DNA of 15,073 bases, from positions 1-15,073 of the forward strand of contig DAIDJI010000051.1 in assembly GCA_027451455.1 (NCBI GenBank). The letters run 5' to 3'. A model generated the notes under the pieces. The model was not told the origin of the DNA. It ran no database searches and saw only the letters and a program-made list of their open reading frames with translations. Position numbers and translations under genes: made by a program. Shown one piece after another: positions 1 through 6,155 of the stretch. Every line of letters starts with the position of its first letter. Position 1 is the first letter of the stretch. The stretch is from Planctomycetales bacterium (GTDB taxonomy: Bacteria > Planctomycetota > Planctomycetia > Isosphaerales > Isosphaeraceae).

Positions 1-524
1 ACCTCTACAGCGTGGAGGGCAAGGCCGAATTGATCAACGGAAGGATCGTCTACCTTATGCCCACGGGCTTCCGTCCCGGAAGAGTCGGTGCCCGGATCTT
101 CCGAAGCCTCGACGATCACGCCGAGGCGAACGGGCAAGGAGTCGCTCTACCGGACAATGTCGGGTTTGCCGTCCCGATGTTATCGTCCGGTCGCGAGTCG
201 TTCTCTCCGGATGCCGCGTATTATCTCGGGCCACTCCCGTCGAATCCGATGCGATTCCTTCCCGGGCCACCGACCTTCGCCGCGGAGGTACGGAGCGAAA
301 ACGACTTTGGCGACGCTGCCGAAGCGGAGATGGAAGCCAAGCGGGCCGACTACTTCGAGGCAGGGACGTCGGTCGTCTGGGACGTCGACCCGGTCAATGA
401 AGTGATTCGGAAGTATCGGAGGAATTCTCCCCATCGAGCGGAGATCTTCATCCGCGGCCAGCAGGCCGATGCTGAACCCGCCGTCCCCGGCTGGAGAGTG
501 GCCGTGGACCAAGTCTTCGCCTAA
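1..524 (+). CDS. Uma2-family (DUF820) nuclease-like protein, 5' end outside window
   Basis: The open frame runs in from the window edge (codons before the GTG at 12 read L-Y-S), so the usual N-terminal 20-25 residues are missing. The visible part matches the Uma2/DUF820 family, a PD-(D/E)XK-like fold that is greatly expanded in planctomycetes and cyanobacteria and whose cellular role is not settled. Recognisable elements, numbered from the GTG at 12, are ELINGRIVYLMPTG at the start, an acidic D67 in SFSPDAAYY, E92 in FAAEVRSEND, K110 in EAKRADYFEAGTS, then VVWDVDP and a terminal PGWRVAVDQVFA. The D/E/K triad candidates are therefore intact. What is visible agrees with a normal protein of about 190 residues. 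No linked partner gene is seen; the next 410 bases are non-coding. Family assignment is confident, activity is not demonstrated. Confidence 0.85.
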   Translation, partial: LYSVEGKAELINGRIVYLMPTGFRPGRVGARIFRSLDDHAEANGQGVALPDNVGFAVPMLSSGRESFSPDAAYYLGPLPSNPMRFLPGPPTFAAEVRSENDFGDAAEAEMEAKRADYFEAGTSVVWDVDPVNEVIRKYRRNSPHRAEIFIRGQQADAEPAVPGWRVAVDQVFA

Positions 525-936
525 CGATCATGGACCGGAGTCGGCGCAGCCCGACCTCCAATCCCCTGTTCAAGAAGCCCGGCCGACTCGCCGTGGGCCT
601 CATCTTTAGGGGAACGCTTCGCGGTGATCACCCGCGATCACCGCCGACGGCGACCGTCAGCCGGCGCCGGCGCGACCGGCGCCGGGTCGCGACCCGCTCG
701 CAATCGGAGCCCGCGGCCTTCGCCGGGCCCACCGATCGGCCCGCGGGGCCACGCCGACCGGTCGTTCGCCGGGCTCGGCACGCACTCTCATAGGCCCATC
801 GCCTCGCCGAACAAGAACAACGGGACAGCGAATCTCGACAGTCGTACCAGCCAAACGAGACCATATCGCGGATCCGCGGTGCGGGCCGCGGAATTCGGTC
901 GTTTGCCGGCGTCATCGGTCGCAGAGGGGGGCAGAG
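525..936. other. Structured non-coding gap
   Basis: About 410 bases with no convincing gene. Frames here give arginine/proline-rich, low-information translations typical of GC-rich non-coding DNA. It holds a very strong hairpin at 661-685 (described separately), a second short one at 738-750 (GGCCC, loop GCG, GGGCC), and at its right edge the G-rich ribosome binding site of the next gene (923-930). No clear sigma70 promoter was recognised. Confidence 0.5.
661..685. repeat. GC hairpin, 10-bp perfect stem
   Basis: CCGGCGCCGG occurs at 661-670 and again at 676-685. Because this decamer is its own reverse complement, the two copies form a perfect 10-bp stem with loop CGCGA. No T-run follows on either strand, so it is not a canonical intrinsic terminator. 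It could still end transcription of the Uma2 gene, whose stop is 137 bases upstream, or simply be GC-rich palindromic DNA. Confidence 0.45.
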
Positions 937-1575
937 TTGGCGACCTTCACCGCGCACGAAAAGGACCGAATCGTCTTCGAGACAACCGCCGATGAGCGGG
1001 TACCTGGCTTGCTGCTCCTGATTCACGGGGCTGTCTTCGCGGGAGCACCGCTTTACGCCGTGGCACAGTACGGGCTGAAGGGAGCCTCGGCCTGCCTGCT
1101 CGTTGGCGCGGTCGTCCTGCTCGGCCTGGGCGAGATCGCTTTCAGCTTGATCCTGCTGCTCAGGTCCGAGTCGCTCGTCATCGACCTGCTTCGGCGGTGT
1201 TATAGCGGACGTCGCGGGGTCTGGCTCTGGGGTGAGAAGTGGGCCGGGCCAATCGACGATTTCGATCATATCCGGCTGATCGAGGTCCCTTGCGGGCGAC
1301 ATGGACGCCATCGCCGCCTGGTCGTCGAATGGGTCTGGGCCGATGAGCAACGCCCGCCGTTCCGCGTCTCCAGTTGGGGCGGGTACCATTCCTTCCGCCT
1401 CGCCCGAGGTTCGCAGGGGAGCGACGGGCGGGAATTCCTGCGGGATCTACGGACCATTGCCGAGGATGTCGGGATTCCGATGCTCCTTCCGGAACCTTAC
1501 CTCGGTGGCCTCGGCATCAGCGACCAGCAACTTCGATGGTTCGGGTACCGCGGCGGGGACGAGCCAGATGAATGA
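937..1575 (+). CDS. Two-helix membrane protein of unknown function
   Basis: 212 residues. I do not recognise a named family. The start is TTG at 937, chosen because a G-rich ribosome binding site (GAGGGGGG, 923-930) lies six bases upstream and the downstream protein looks complete. Two hydrophobic helices are visible at about residues 22-44 and 49-76, joined by a very short turn. A soluble C-terminal part of about 135 residues follows, beginning IDLLRRCYSGRRGVWLWG. Two hydrophobic helices followed by a beta-rich region (LVVEWVWADE, FRVSSWGGYHSFRLA) resembles the architecture of small PH-like membrane proteins, but this is inference. The stop overlaps the start of the next small membrane gene by eight bases, so the two are probably translated together. 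Codon use matches the neighbours. Confidence 0.7.
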   Translation: MATFTAHEKDRIVFETTADERVPGLLLLIHGAVFAGAPLYAVAQYGLKGASACLLVGAVVLLGLGEIAFSLILLLRSESLVIDLLRRCYSGRRGVWLWGEKWAGPIDDFDHIRLIEVPCGRHGRHRRLVVEWVWADEQRPPFRVSSWGGYHSFRLARGSQGSDGREFLRDLRTIAEDVGIPMLLPEPYLGGLGISDQQLRWFGYRGGDEPDE

Positions 1576-1759
1576 CCTGGGCTTCCTGTTCTGGCTGGCA
1601 TCGATCGCAGCGGTCTTCTCTGTGCCGCTGGTCCTCTTCGCCGGTCTCCTGCATCTCGTCGGTCGGATCGGCTCACGGGTCCTGGCCGGCATCCTCGCGA
1701 TCGATGCGGTACTCTGGGCGATGGCAACCGTCTTCTGGTGGGGACGTCCCGGAGGCTAA
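1568..1759 (+). CDS. Small membrane protein, 63 aa, overlapping the upstream gene
   Basis: Starts at ATG 1568 inside the last codons of the preceding gene (shared string ATGAATGA) and ends with TAA at 1757-1759, giving 63 residues. Two strongly hydrophobic segments (about residues 4-30 and 38-58) cover nearly the whole chain; a GRIGSR loop lies between them and GRPGG ends the protein. It is too short to assign to a family. The overlap, same strand and shared membrane character suggest translational coupling and joint function with the two-helix protein upstream. A longer version of this frame reaches back to 1301, but that part only shadows the upstream gene, so the internal ATG was chosen. 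Confidence 0.6.
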   Translation: MNDLGFLFWLASIAAVFSVPLVLFAGLLHLVGRIGSRVLAGILAIDAVLWAMATVFWWGRPGG

Positions 1760-1860
1760 CCCGGCCGACCTGAGCGAGCAGCCCCGCACCACTTCCATAG
1801 CGCGACGTTCTCTTATCAGGACGACGAATTCACCTGCGTCGATCCTTATGAACAGGCCGA

Positions 1861-1889
1861 TGGACGGTGGAACGCAGCGGCGGTACGAT
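1861..1889 (+). promoter_or_regulatory. Possible promoter of the toxin-antitoxin module
   Basis: TGGACG (1861-1866) and TACGAT (1884-1889) are separated by exactly 17 bases and lie 19 bases before the antitoxin ATG. Matches to the sigma70 hexamers are partial, so this is only a weak candidate. Confidence 0.2.
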
Positions 1890-1908
1890 GCGGTGATGGA
1901 GGTCCCTG

Positions 1909-2160
1909 ATGATCGAACTGAACGAGCAGCAATGGCAGGTGCTCGAGGATTCCGAACCGGCCCCGCTTCGTCTGGTGAGTCCCTGAACGGGGAAAACTTT
2001 CGTGTTGCTCCGCCTCGACGAATACGAACGGCTCAAGCACGACGAGTACGACAACAGCCCCTGGACAAGTGAGGAACTACAGGCACTCGCGTGGGAAGCG
2101 GGCAAGCGGGCGCGCTGGGAGGACATGGACGAATACGACAATCTCCCGGATGAGCCATGA
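1909..2160 (+). pseudogene. Antitoxin of MazF/PemK module, interrupted by in-frame TGA
   Basis: ATG at 1909 has a good ribosome binding site (GGAGG, 1898-1902). The frame encodes MIELNEQQWQVLEDSEPAP and continues to RLVSP, then meets TGA at 1984-1986 (codon 26). It resumes in the same frame as TGKTFVLLRLDEYERLK, runs through SEELQALAWEAGKRARWEDM and ends with TGA at 2158-2160, overlapping the toxin start as ATGA. Both halves read like one small planctomycete/cyanobacterial antitoxin of about 83 residues in which 'LVDPxTGxxYVLLRxxxYERL' is continuous. The simplest explanation is a CGA (Arg) to TGA nonsense change. The upstream half is probably a DNA-binding/dimerisation part, and the acidic, tryptophan-rich downstream half the toxin-neutralising tail; that division is inferred. 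A GTG at 2002 could restart translation. A sequencing error is also possible. Confidence 0.7.
2002..2160 (+). CDS. Possible restart product: C-terminal half of the antitoxin, 52 aa
   Basis: After the TGA at 1984-1986, GTG at 2002 lies 15 bases downstream and is preceded by GGGG at 1989-1992. Initiation there would give 52 residues beginning with VLLRLDEYERLKHDEYD and ending DEYDNLPDEP, then run into the ATGA overlap with the toxin. Short distance from a stop to a new start favours re-initiation. In MazE-like antitoxins the C-terminal part is what occupies the toxin, so such a fragment could still neutralise. This is inference; the alternative is that nothing is made here and the toxin is uncontrolled or silent. 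Confidence 0.3.
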   Translation: MLLRLDEYERLKHDEYDNSPWTSEELQALAWEAGKRARWEDMDEYDNLPDEP

Positions 2161-2507
2161 ACCGGGGTGATGTCGTCCTCGTTCGCTTCCCCCATCCGTC
2201 CGGCGTCCGAGGAAAGAAGCGCCCTGCGGTGATCGTGCCGTCCGATTCTTATGCGGGCGTGGTCAGCACGGTCGTTGTCGCGGAGGTCACGAAGAACGCG
2301 ACGATGCAGAGCGACCCGGCCTGCTTATTCATCGACGTGAACACGCCCGATGGGATGGCCACGGGCCTGGTCCGGGATTCGGTCGTCTCGTGCCTGGTTC
2401 TCGTGACTGTTTACACAGATACCATCGCTCAGGTGTTAGGGACGCTATCGCCGGTCATGAGACAGAAGCTCGACGACTGTCTGAAGGCGGCGTTGGGACT
2501 ATCCTGA
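2157..2507 (+). CDS. MazF/PemK-family endoribonuclease toxin
   Basis: 116 residues, the usual length for the family. MazF/PemK toxins are small SH3-like-barrel RNases that cut mRNA and are held inactive by a co-expressed antitoxin. Visible hallmarks are the N-terminal strand RGDVVLVRFPHP, the conserved basic loop and strand GKKRPAVIVPSD (residues 19-30), the strand VVVAEVTKN (39-47) with its conserved threonine, GLVRDSVVSCLVL (70-82) and the C-terminal helix LSPVMRQKLDDCLKAALGL. The start overlaps the antitoxin stop (ATGA), as is usual for such operons and good for coupled translation. No truncation or missing core residue is seen, so the toxin appears intact although its antitoxin gene is interrupted. 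The symbol is left empty because mazF, pemK and ndoA relatives cannot be separated here. Confidence 0.88.
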   Translation: MNRGDVVLVRFPHPSGVRGKKRPAVIVPSDSYAGVVSTVVVAEVTKNATMQSDPACLFIDVNTPDGMATGLVRDSVVSCLVLVTVYTDTIAQVLGTLSPVMRQKLDDCLKAALGLS

Positions 2508-2553
2508 GCGCCGGCTAACGAGGCGATCCGGCGGCCCCTCAGAGAGCCATCAA

Positions 2554-3408
2554 ATGATCGAGCGACTCCTCCGACCGCGTTTCCGCGTCCGGGGCCTGAT
2601 GATCCTGGTCGCGGCGGCGGCGATCGTCTCGGCGACGGGGGTTTGGGTCTGGCGGGCGTACTTCAGCCCGGCGGATCGCTGGCTCCGGACGATCCGCGAC
2701 CCGGACGCCATGGGTCGGCGATGGGAGTTCGCCGGGCGTGCGCTCCGGGGCCAGGACCCGGCGGTCCGTCCGGAGATGGCGGTCGAGGCGCTCGTCGGAG
2801 CCTTGACGTCCCCCCACTGGAATGTCCGGGCCGACGCCGCCGCCGCGCTCGGCCAGGGCGGCAAGCGGGCTCAGGCGGCGATCCCCGCCCTGATCGCGGC
2901 GCTTCGCGATCGCCAGTCCATCGTCCGGGCCGGTGCGGCGCGATCGATGGGGGCCATCCTCGTCGACGGCGGGCAGGGGCGCGAGGCGGTTATCCCGGCT
3001 CTGATCGCCGCGCTGAACGATCGGGACGACTGGGTCCGCTGGACCACGGCGACCGAGTTGGGGGTGGCCGTCAAGCCGGGCGATCCGGAGGCAAGCGACG
3101 TCGTCGCCGCGCTTCGGTCCCGGTTGGCAGACACACACCCCAAAGTCCGGGTCTCGGCCTGCTGGTCGCTGACCCGGCTCGGCCGCGGTCGGGAATGCCT
3201 TGCCGTCTTGATTGCGTCGCTGAGGGAGTCTGAGAAGGAAGCCCGGATCCTGGCCGTCCAGACGCTCGCCGACGCCGGGACGGAAGCAGCCGAGGCCATC
3301 CCGGCCCTGGAGGCTCAACTCCGCAAGGAAGACAACCCGATCATTGTCAAGGAGGCCGAAAGTGCCCTGGATTCCCTCCGAGGCGAGGCCGAATCCCAGA
3401 GCCTTTGA
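2554..3408 (+). CDS. Membrane-anchored HEAT-repeat protein
   Basis: 284 residues starting at ATG 2554 (AGAGAG at 2541-2546 as a modest binding site). The first 33 residues are a basic stretch followed by one transmembrane helix (RPRFRVRGLMILVAAAAIVS), a start style frequent in planctomycete proteins. From about residue 75 onward there are roughly six HEAT-type helical repeats (about 75-105, 107-136, 145-172, 181-210, 214-243, 247-276), with the recurring pattern 'A.PALIAAL.D....VR..AA..LG'. HEAT arrays bind partner proteins or, in the related PBS-lyase subgroup, chromophore proteins; no enzymatic motif is present. Likely a scaffold on the membrane with the repeats on one face. It is followed after 48 bases by the zinc-ribbon gene, so it is probably the first gene of a three-gene unit. 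Confidence 0.85.
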   Translation: MIERLLRPRFRVRGLMILVAAAAIVSATGVWVWRAYFSPADRWLRTIRDPDAMGRRWEFAGRALRGQDPAVRPEMAVEALVGALTSPHWNVRADAAAALGQGGKRAQAAIPALIAALRDRQSIVRAGAARSMGAILVDGGQGREAVIPALIAALNDRDDWVRWTTATELGVAVKPGDPEASDVVAALRSRLADTHPKVRVSACWSLTRLGRGRECLAVLIASLRESEKEARILAVQTLADAGTEAAEAIPALEAQLRKEDNPIIVKEAESALDSLRGEAESQSL

Positions 3409-3456
3409 TTGGGCACCGGCCTGGACGTTCGCCGGCGGTACGGGAGACCACCTGGA

Positions 3457-3966
3457 ATGCCCCTGAGCACGGACATCCGGCTCCCAAAGGACCGGAAACC
3501 GATCTTTCCGGATCGTTGCGTCGCCTGCGGAATGCCCGGACCCGACGACCGATTTCGGGTCGGTACCCACGCGATCGGCTGGTGGACCCTCGCGTTCTGG
3601 ACGTTCGGTCGACGATTCTCGGTCGACGTGCCGGCCTGCGAGGCTTGCCGTCGGCAGATGGTCCGGCAACGACGGATTCGAAGGCTCGTCAGCGGACTTT
3701 TCCTCGTCGCCGGGGTCGGCGTGGCGATCTACGTGGTTGGAAATCCTCACGGAGTTAAGCGATGGCTGGCGATGGGGATCGCCCTGGCGTGCCTCTTGCC
3801 CTCTCTCGCCTGGGAGATGCTCTCGCCGCGTCCGATCGACCTGACGGCCTACTCCGACTCCGTCGATTACGAGTTCCGCGACGAGGACTACGCCGACGAG
3901 TTCCTGGCACTCAACCAGGGGGCCGATGACAGTGACGGACAAAGCCCTCCGATCGGCCCGTCTTGA
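3457..3966 (+). CDS. Zinc-ribbon membrane protein of unknown function
   Basis: 169 residues from ATG 3457. This start is preferred over the TTG abutting the previous stop (3409) because GGGAGA at 3442-3447 is well placed and the sequence between the two does not look like protein. Two CxxC pairs, C21/C24 in DRCVACGMPG and C61/C64 in PACEACRRQ, would bind one zinc ion in a rubredoxin-like knuckle. Two transmembrane helices follow (about 76-93 and 103-119), and then a strongly acidic tail (SDSVDYEFRDEDYADEF). The zinc part and tail probably lie on the cytoplasmic side. I do not recognise a named family. It sits between the HEAT-repeat and YkgJ-type genes on the same strand. Confidence 0.7.
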   Translation: MPLSTDIRLPKDRKPIFPDRCVACGMPGPDDRFRVGTHAIGWWTLAFWTFGRRFSVDVPACEACRRQMVRQRRIRRLVSGLFLVAGVGVAIYVVGNPHGVKRWLAMGIALACLLPSLAWEMLSPRPIDLTAYSDSVDYEFRDEDYADEFLALNQGADDSDGQSPPIGPS

Positions 3967-4046
3967 CGATCCCTCGGCCGGGCCCGCAGAATGAACGTCT
4001 GTCGCCCCATGCCTCCCCATCGCGGGCCCGGAGCTTTCGCGCACTG

Positions 4047-5297
4047 ATGCCCCATCCGATCAAGAACCTCCCCGTGGCGCAGAACTGGGACTGTCACAGC
4101 TGCGGCGACTGCTGCCGGCGGATGGAGGCCGTCATCACCGATGAGGAAAAGCGCCGGATCGAGGCACTCGACCTGGCCGATGATCCCGAGGTCGCTCCGA
4201 AGCCCTGGTTCCGGCCAGCGAGCGGCGACAAATGGAGCCTCGCCCATCGGCCCGACGGTGGCTGCGTCTTCCTCACCGGCAAAAATTACTGCCGGATTCA
4301 GGAACGCTTCGGCGCCGAGGTCAAGCCGTTCGTCTGCCGACTCTTTCCGTTCCTTCTCATCCCGGCGGGCAACCAGTGGCGGGTCGGGATGCGGTTCTCC
4401 TGCCCGTCGGCGGCGGCCAATCGCGGTCGGCCCGTCGCCCAGTCCGAGAAGGACCTCGTCCAGCTCTCCCGCCTGCTCGAAAAACACGTCGGCCGGTCGG
4501 CGGATAGCGCTCCGGCTCCCCCGCTCCGGCCCGGTCAGCAGGTCGCCTGGCCCGAACTGCTCCGGGCCGTCCAGGTCTTGACCGAGATCGTCAAGGACCG
4601 CGGCGACCGCGTGGAGCGCCGACTCCGTCGGTGCCTCGCGGTGGCGAGGATCGGCGCCCAGGCAAAGCTCGAAAACCTGAGCGGGAACAAGCTCTCCGAA
4701 TTTCTGAAGGTCGTCAGCGCCGGTCTTGAGCCGGAAATCCCGGGCACGGCCGCGGACGTCGCGCCGCCCGACCGCATACTCGGCCGGTTGTTGTTCCGCG
4801 TCCTGCTGGCGATCTACGCCCGGAAAGATCGCGGCGTCTCGGGCAAACCGGGCGTCGGCGGCCGGATCGCCCGTGTCCGCGACGGATGGCGGTTCGCCCG
4901 CGGACGTGGGCACGTCCCACGGATCAACGAGTCGATGCCCGAAATCTCCTTCGAAGAGGTGGAATTACGCCCCGGAATCCCGCCCGAGCTGGACGAGACC
5001 CTCGAACGCTATTACACCGTCAAGCTGAGCTCGATGCAGTTCTGCGGGCCGTCCAATTTCGACCTCCCGTTCTGGGCCGGGGTGGAATCGCTCATTCTGA
5101 CGTTCCCCATGATCCTCTGGCTGTACCGGGCGTTCGGCGACCGGCCCCCGGCCGAGGCGCTACAGTGCGCGATCCAGCTCGTGGACGACCATTTCGGCGG
5201 CGACCGGATGCTCGGTCTGCCCCACATCCGGCACCTTCAGCGCACCATTGCCGAGCGCGGCGAGCTGGAAAAGCTGGTGGCCTGGTACGGTCGGTAA
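4047..5297 (+). CDS. YkgJ-type cysteine-cluster protein with long C-terminal extension
   Basis: 416 residues from ATG 4047. An upstream TTG at 3963 is in frame, but its extra 28 residues are low-complexity and the domain begins right after the ATG. The N-terminal 120 residues carry the YkgJ/CxxCxxCC pattern: C16, C19, C22 and C23 in NWDCHSCGDCCRRM, then C73, C82 (NYCRIQ), C97 (FVCRLFPF) and C119 (FSCPS). In this family the clustered cysteines are believed to hold metal, probably zinc or iron-sulfur; biochemical roles are mostly unknown. The flagellin lysine methylase FliB has a similar cluster and similar overall length, so it is an alternative relative. The last 290 residues, with a hydrophobic segment near WAGVESLILTFPMILWLYRAF, are not recognised. 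Likely co-transcribed with the two genes upstream. Confidence 0.75.
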   Translation: MPHPIKNLPVAQNWDCHSCGDCCRRMEAVITDEEKRRIEALDLADDPEVAPKPWFRPASGDKWSLAHRPDGGCVFLTGKNYCRIQERFGAEVKPFVCRLFPFLLIPAGNQWRVGMRFSCPSAAANRGRPVAQSEKDLVQLSRLLEKHVGRSADSAPAPPLRPGQQVAWPELLRAVQVLTEIVKDRGDRVERRLRRCLAVARIGAQAKLENLSGNKLSEFLKVVSAGLEPEIPGTAADVAPPDRILGRLLFRVLLAIYARKDRGVSGKPGVGGRIARVRDGWRFARGRGHVPRINESMPEISFEEVELRPGIPPELDETLERYYTVKLSSMQFCGPSNFDLPFWAGVESLILTFPMILWLYRAFGDRPPAEALQCAIQLVDDHFGGDRMLGLPHIRHLQRTIAERGELEKLVAWYGR

Positions 5298-5510
5298 GGC
5301 GGTCCGCCTCACCACGGGCGACAGAGAACGAATCGCTCCCGCGATGAGACCGCGGCCGTCGTCCGGCCAGCGAACTCCTCGCGTGTTGATTTTGGTAACG
5401 ATGAGTGGAAATTGAGCGATGGATCCATTAGCTTCTCGATCGAACCATCGAGGCACGCGACCCTGACGTCGCGCCTCACGAGATCCGATCCGCCATAGAG
5501 GTCCCTTGCG

Positions 5511-5915
5511 ATGATCACATCCCTCCGTCGATCGGTGGCCGTCGCGCTGAGTGCGACGGCCCTGACGATCCTCTCCGGTAGTTTGCCCCTCGGGGCCCAG
5601 GAGCCCGGCCAGGGGAAGGCCGATGCGAAGGCAAAGGCCAACACCAAGCGAGCCAACGATCCGTCTCGCCGGGTTCCGAGTTATTTTGGACAGGTCGGCC
5701 TGACCGAGGCCCAGCGCGAGTCGATCTATCGCATCCAGGCGAAGCACCAGACAAAAATCGACGAGCTGGAGAAGCAACTCGACGAGCTACGGGCCGAGTC
5801 GCTTCGCGAGTGCGAGGCGGTGCTGACTCCCGCTCAGAAGAAGGCACTGGCCGAGCGCCGGGCGCGCGCTTCGGACGCCCGCGCCAAGCGGGCCGCCGCC
5901 AAAACGGCGAAATAA
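5511..5915 (+). CDS. Small secreted Spy/CpxP-like helical protein
   Basis: 134 residues; ATG 5511 follows GAGGT (5498-5502) at a normal distance. A signal peptide is clear: MITSLRRSVAVALSATALTI with probable cleavage after LGA near residue 29. The mature part begins with a lysine/alanine-rich linker and then has a long charged helix (about 64-134). Two 'LTxxQ' motifs (LTEAQ at 64-68, LTPAQ at 105-109) mark the Spy/CpxP/LTXXQ type of periplasmic proteins, which act as chaperones or stress sensors in proteobacteria; planctomycetes have many relatives of unknown function. The C-terminus is very basic (RARASDARAKRAAAKTAK), which is unusual for Spy itself. It stands alone with about 210 bases upstream, so it probably has its own promoter, though none was identified confidently. 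Confidence 0.75.
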   Translation: MITSLRRSVAVALSATALTILSGSLPLGAQEPGQGKADAKAKANTKRANDPSRRVPSYFGQVGLTEAQRESIYRIQAKHQTKIDELEKQLDELRAESLRECEAVLTPAQKKALAERRARASDARAKRAAAKTAK

Positions 5916-5930
5916 CGGGTTCCGGCCTGG

Positions 5931-5952
5931 CGCCGGCGTCTTCACGCCGGCG
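5931..5952 (+). terminator. Hairpin after the Spy-like gene
   Basis: CGCCGGCGT (5931-5939) and ACGCCGGCG (5944-5952) form a perfect 9-bp stem with loop CTTC, 15 bases after the stop of the Spy-like gene. There is no following T-run, so termination is inferred from position and stability. It may also serve the convergent TPR gene. Confidence 0.5.
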
Positions 5953-6155
5953 GCCCGGTTCGGCCATGGGAGGGGAGAGACCGCCGAGGTTACTGCGGAT
6001 CACTCGATCCGGGGCAACCTCGAAGCTCTCGAATCCGTCGGGTTCCTGTCGAAGATCAGGCGTGGGAGAATCCGGACGATCCCGGCGAGACCCGAATCAT
6101 TGGGGAGATCGTCCCGGTCGGATTTCCGCGAGGAAATGCCCGGTCACCCGGCCGA

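Noticed and set aside
530..793. 87-codon frame after the Uma2 gene
   Set aside because: The arginine/proline-rich translation crosses the strong hairpin, has no binding site and shows no recognisable features.
1984..1986. TGA as selenocysteine or programmed readthrough codon in the antitoxin
   Set aside because: No SECIS-like hairpin was evident just after it, and homologous antitoxins as I know them have an ordinary residue there. A nonsense change is simpler, though not excluded experimentally.
2539..4044. Long - strand open frame (501 codons)
   Set aside because: It is antisense to the HEAT-repeat and zinc-ribbon genes, both well supported. Its translation is rich in R, D, G and P without domain features.
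3888..4913. Long - strand open frame (341 codons)
   Set aside because: It is the mirror of the cysteine-cluster gene, whose CxxCxxCC pattern proves the + frame.
6074..6114. GGACGATC/GATCGTCC inverted repeat between the convergent Spy-like and TPR genes
   Set aside because: The 25-base loop and lack of a T-run make it weak as a terminator; the hairpin at 5931-5952 is the better candidate.
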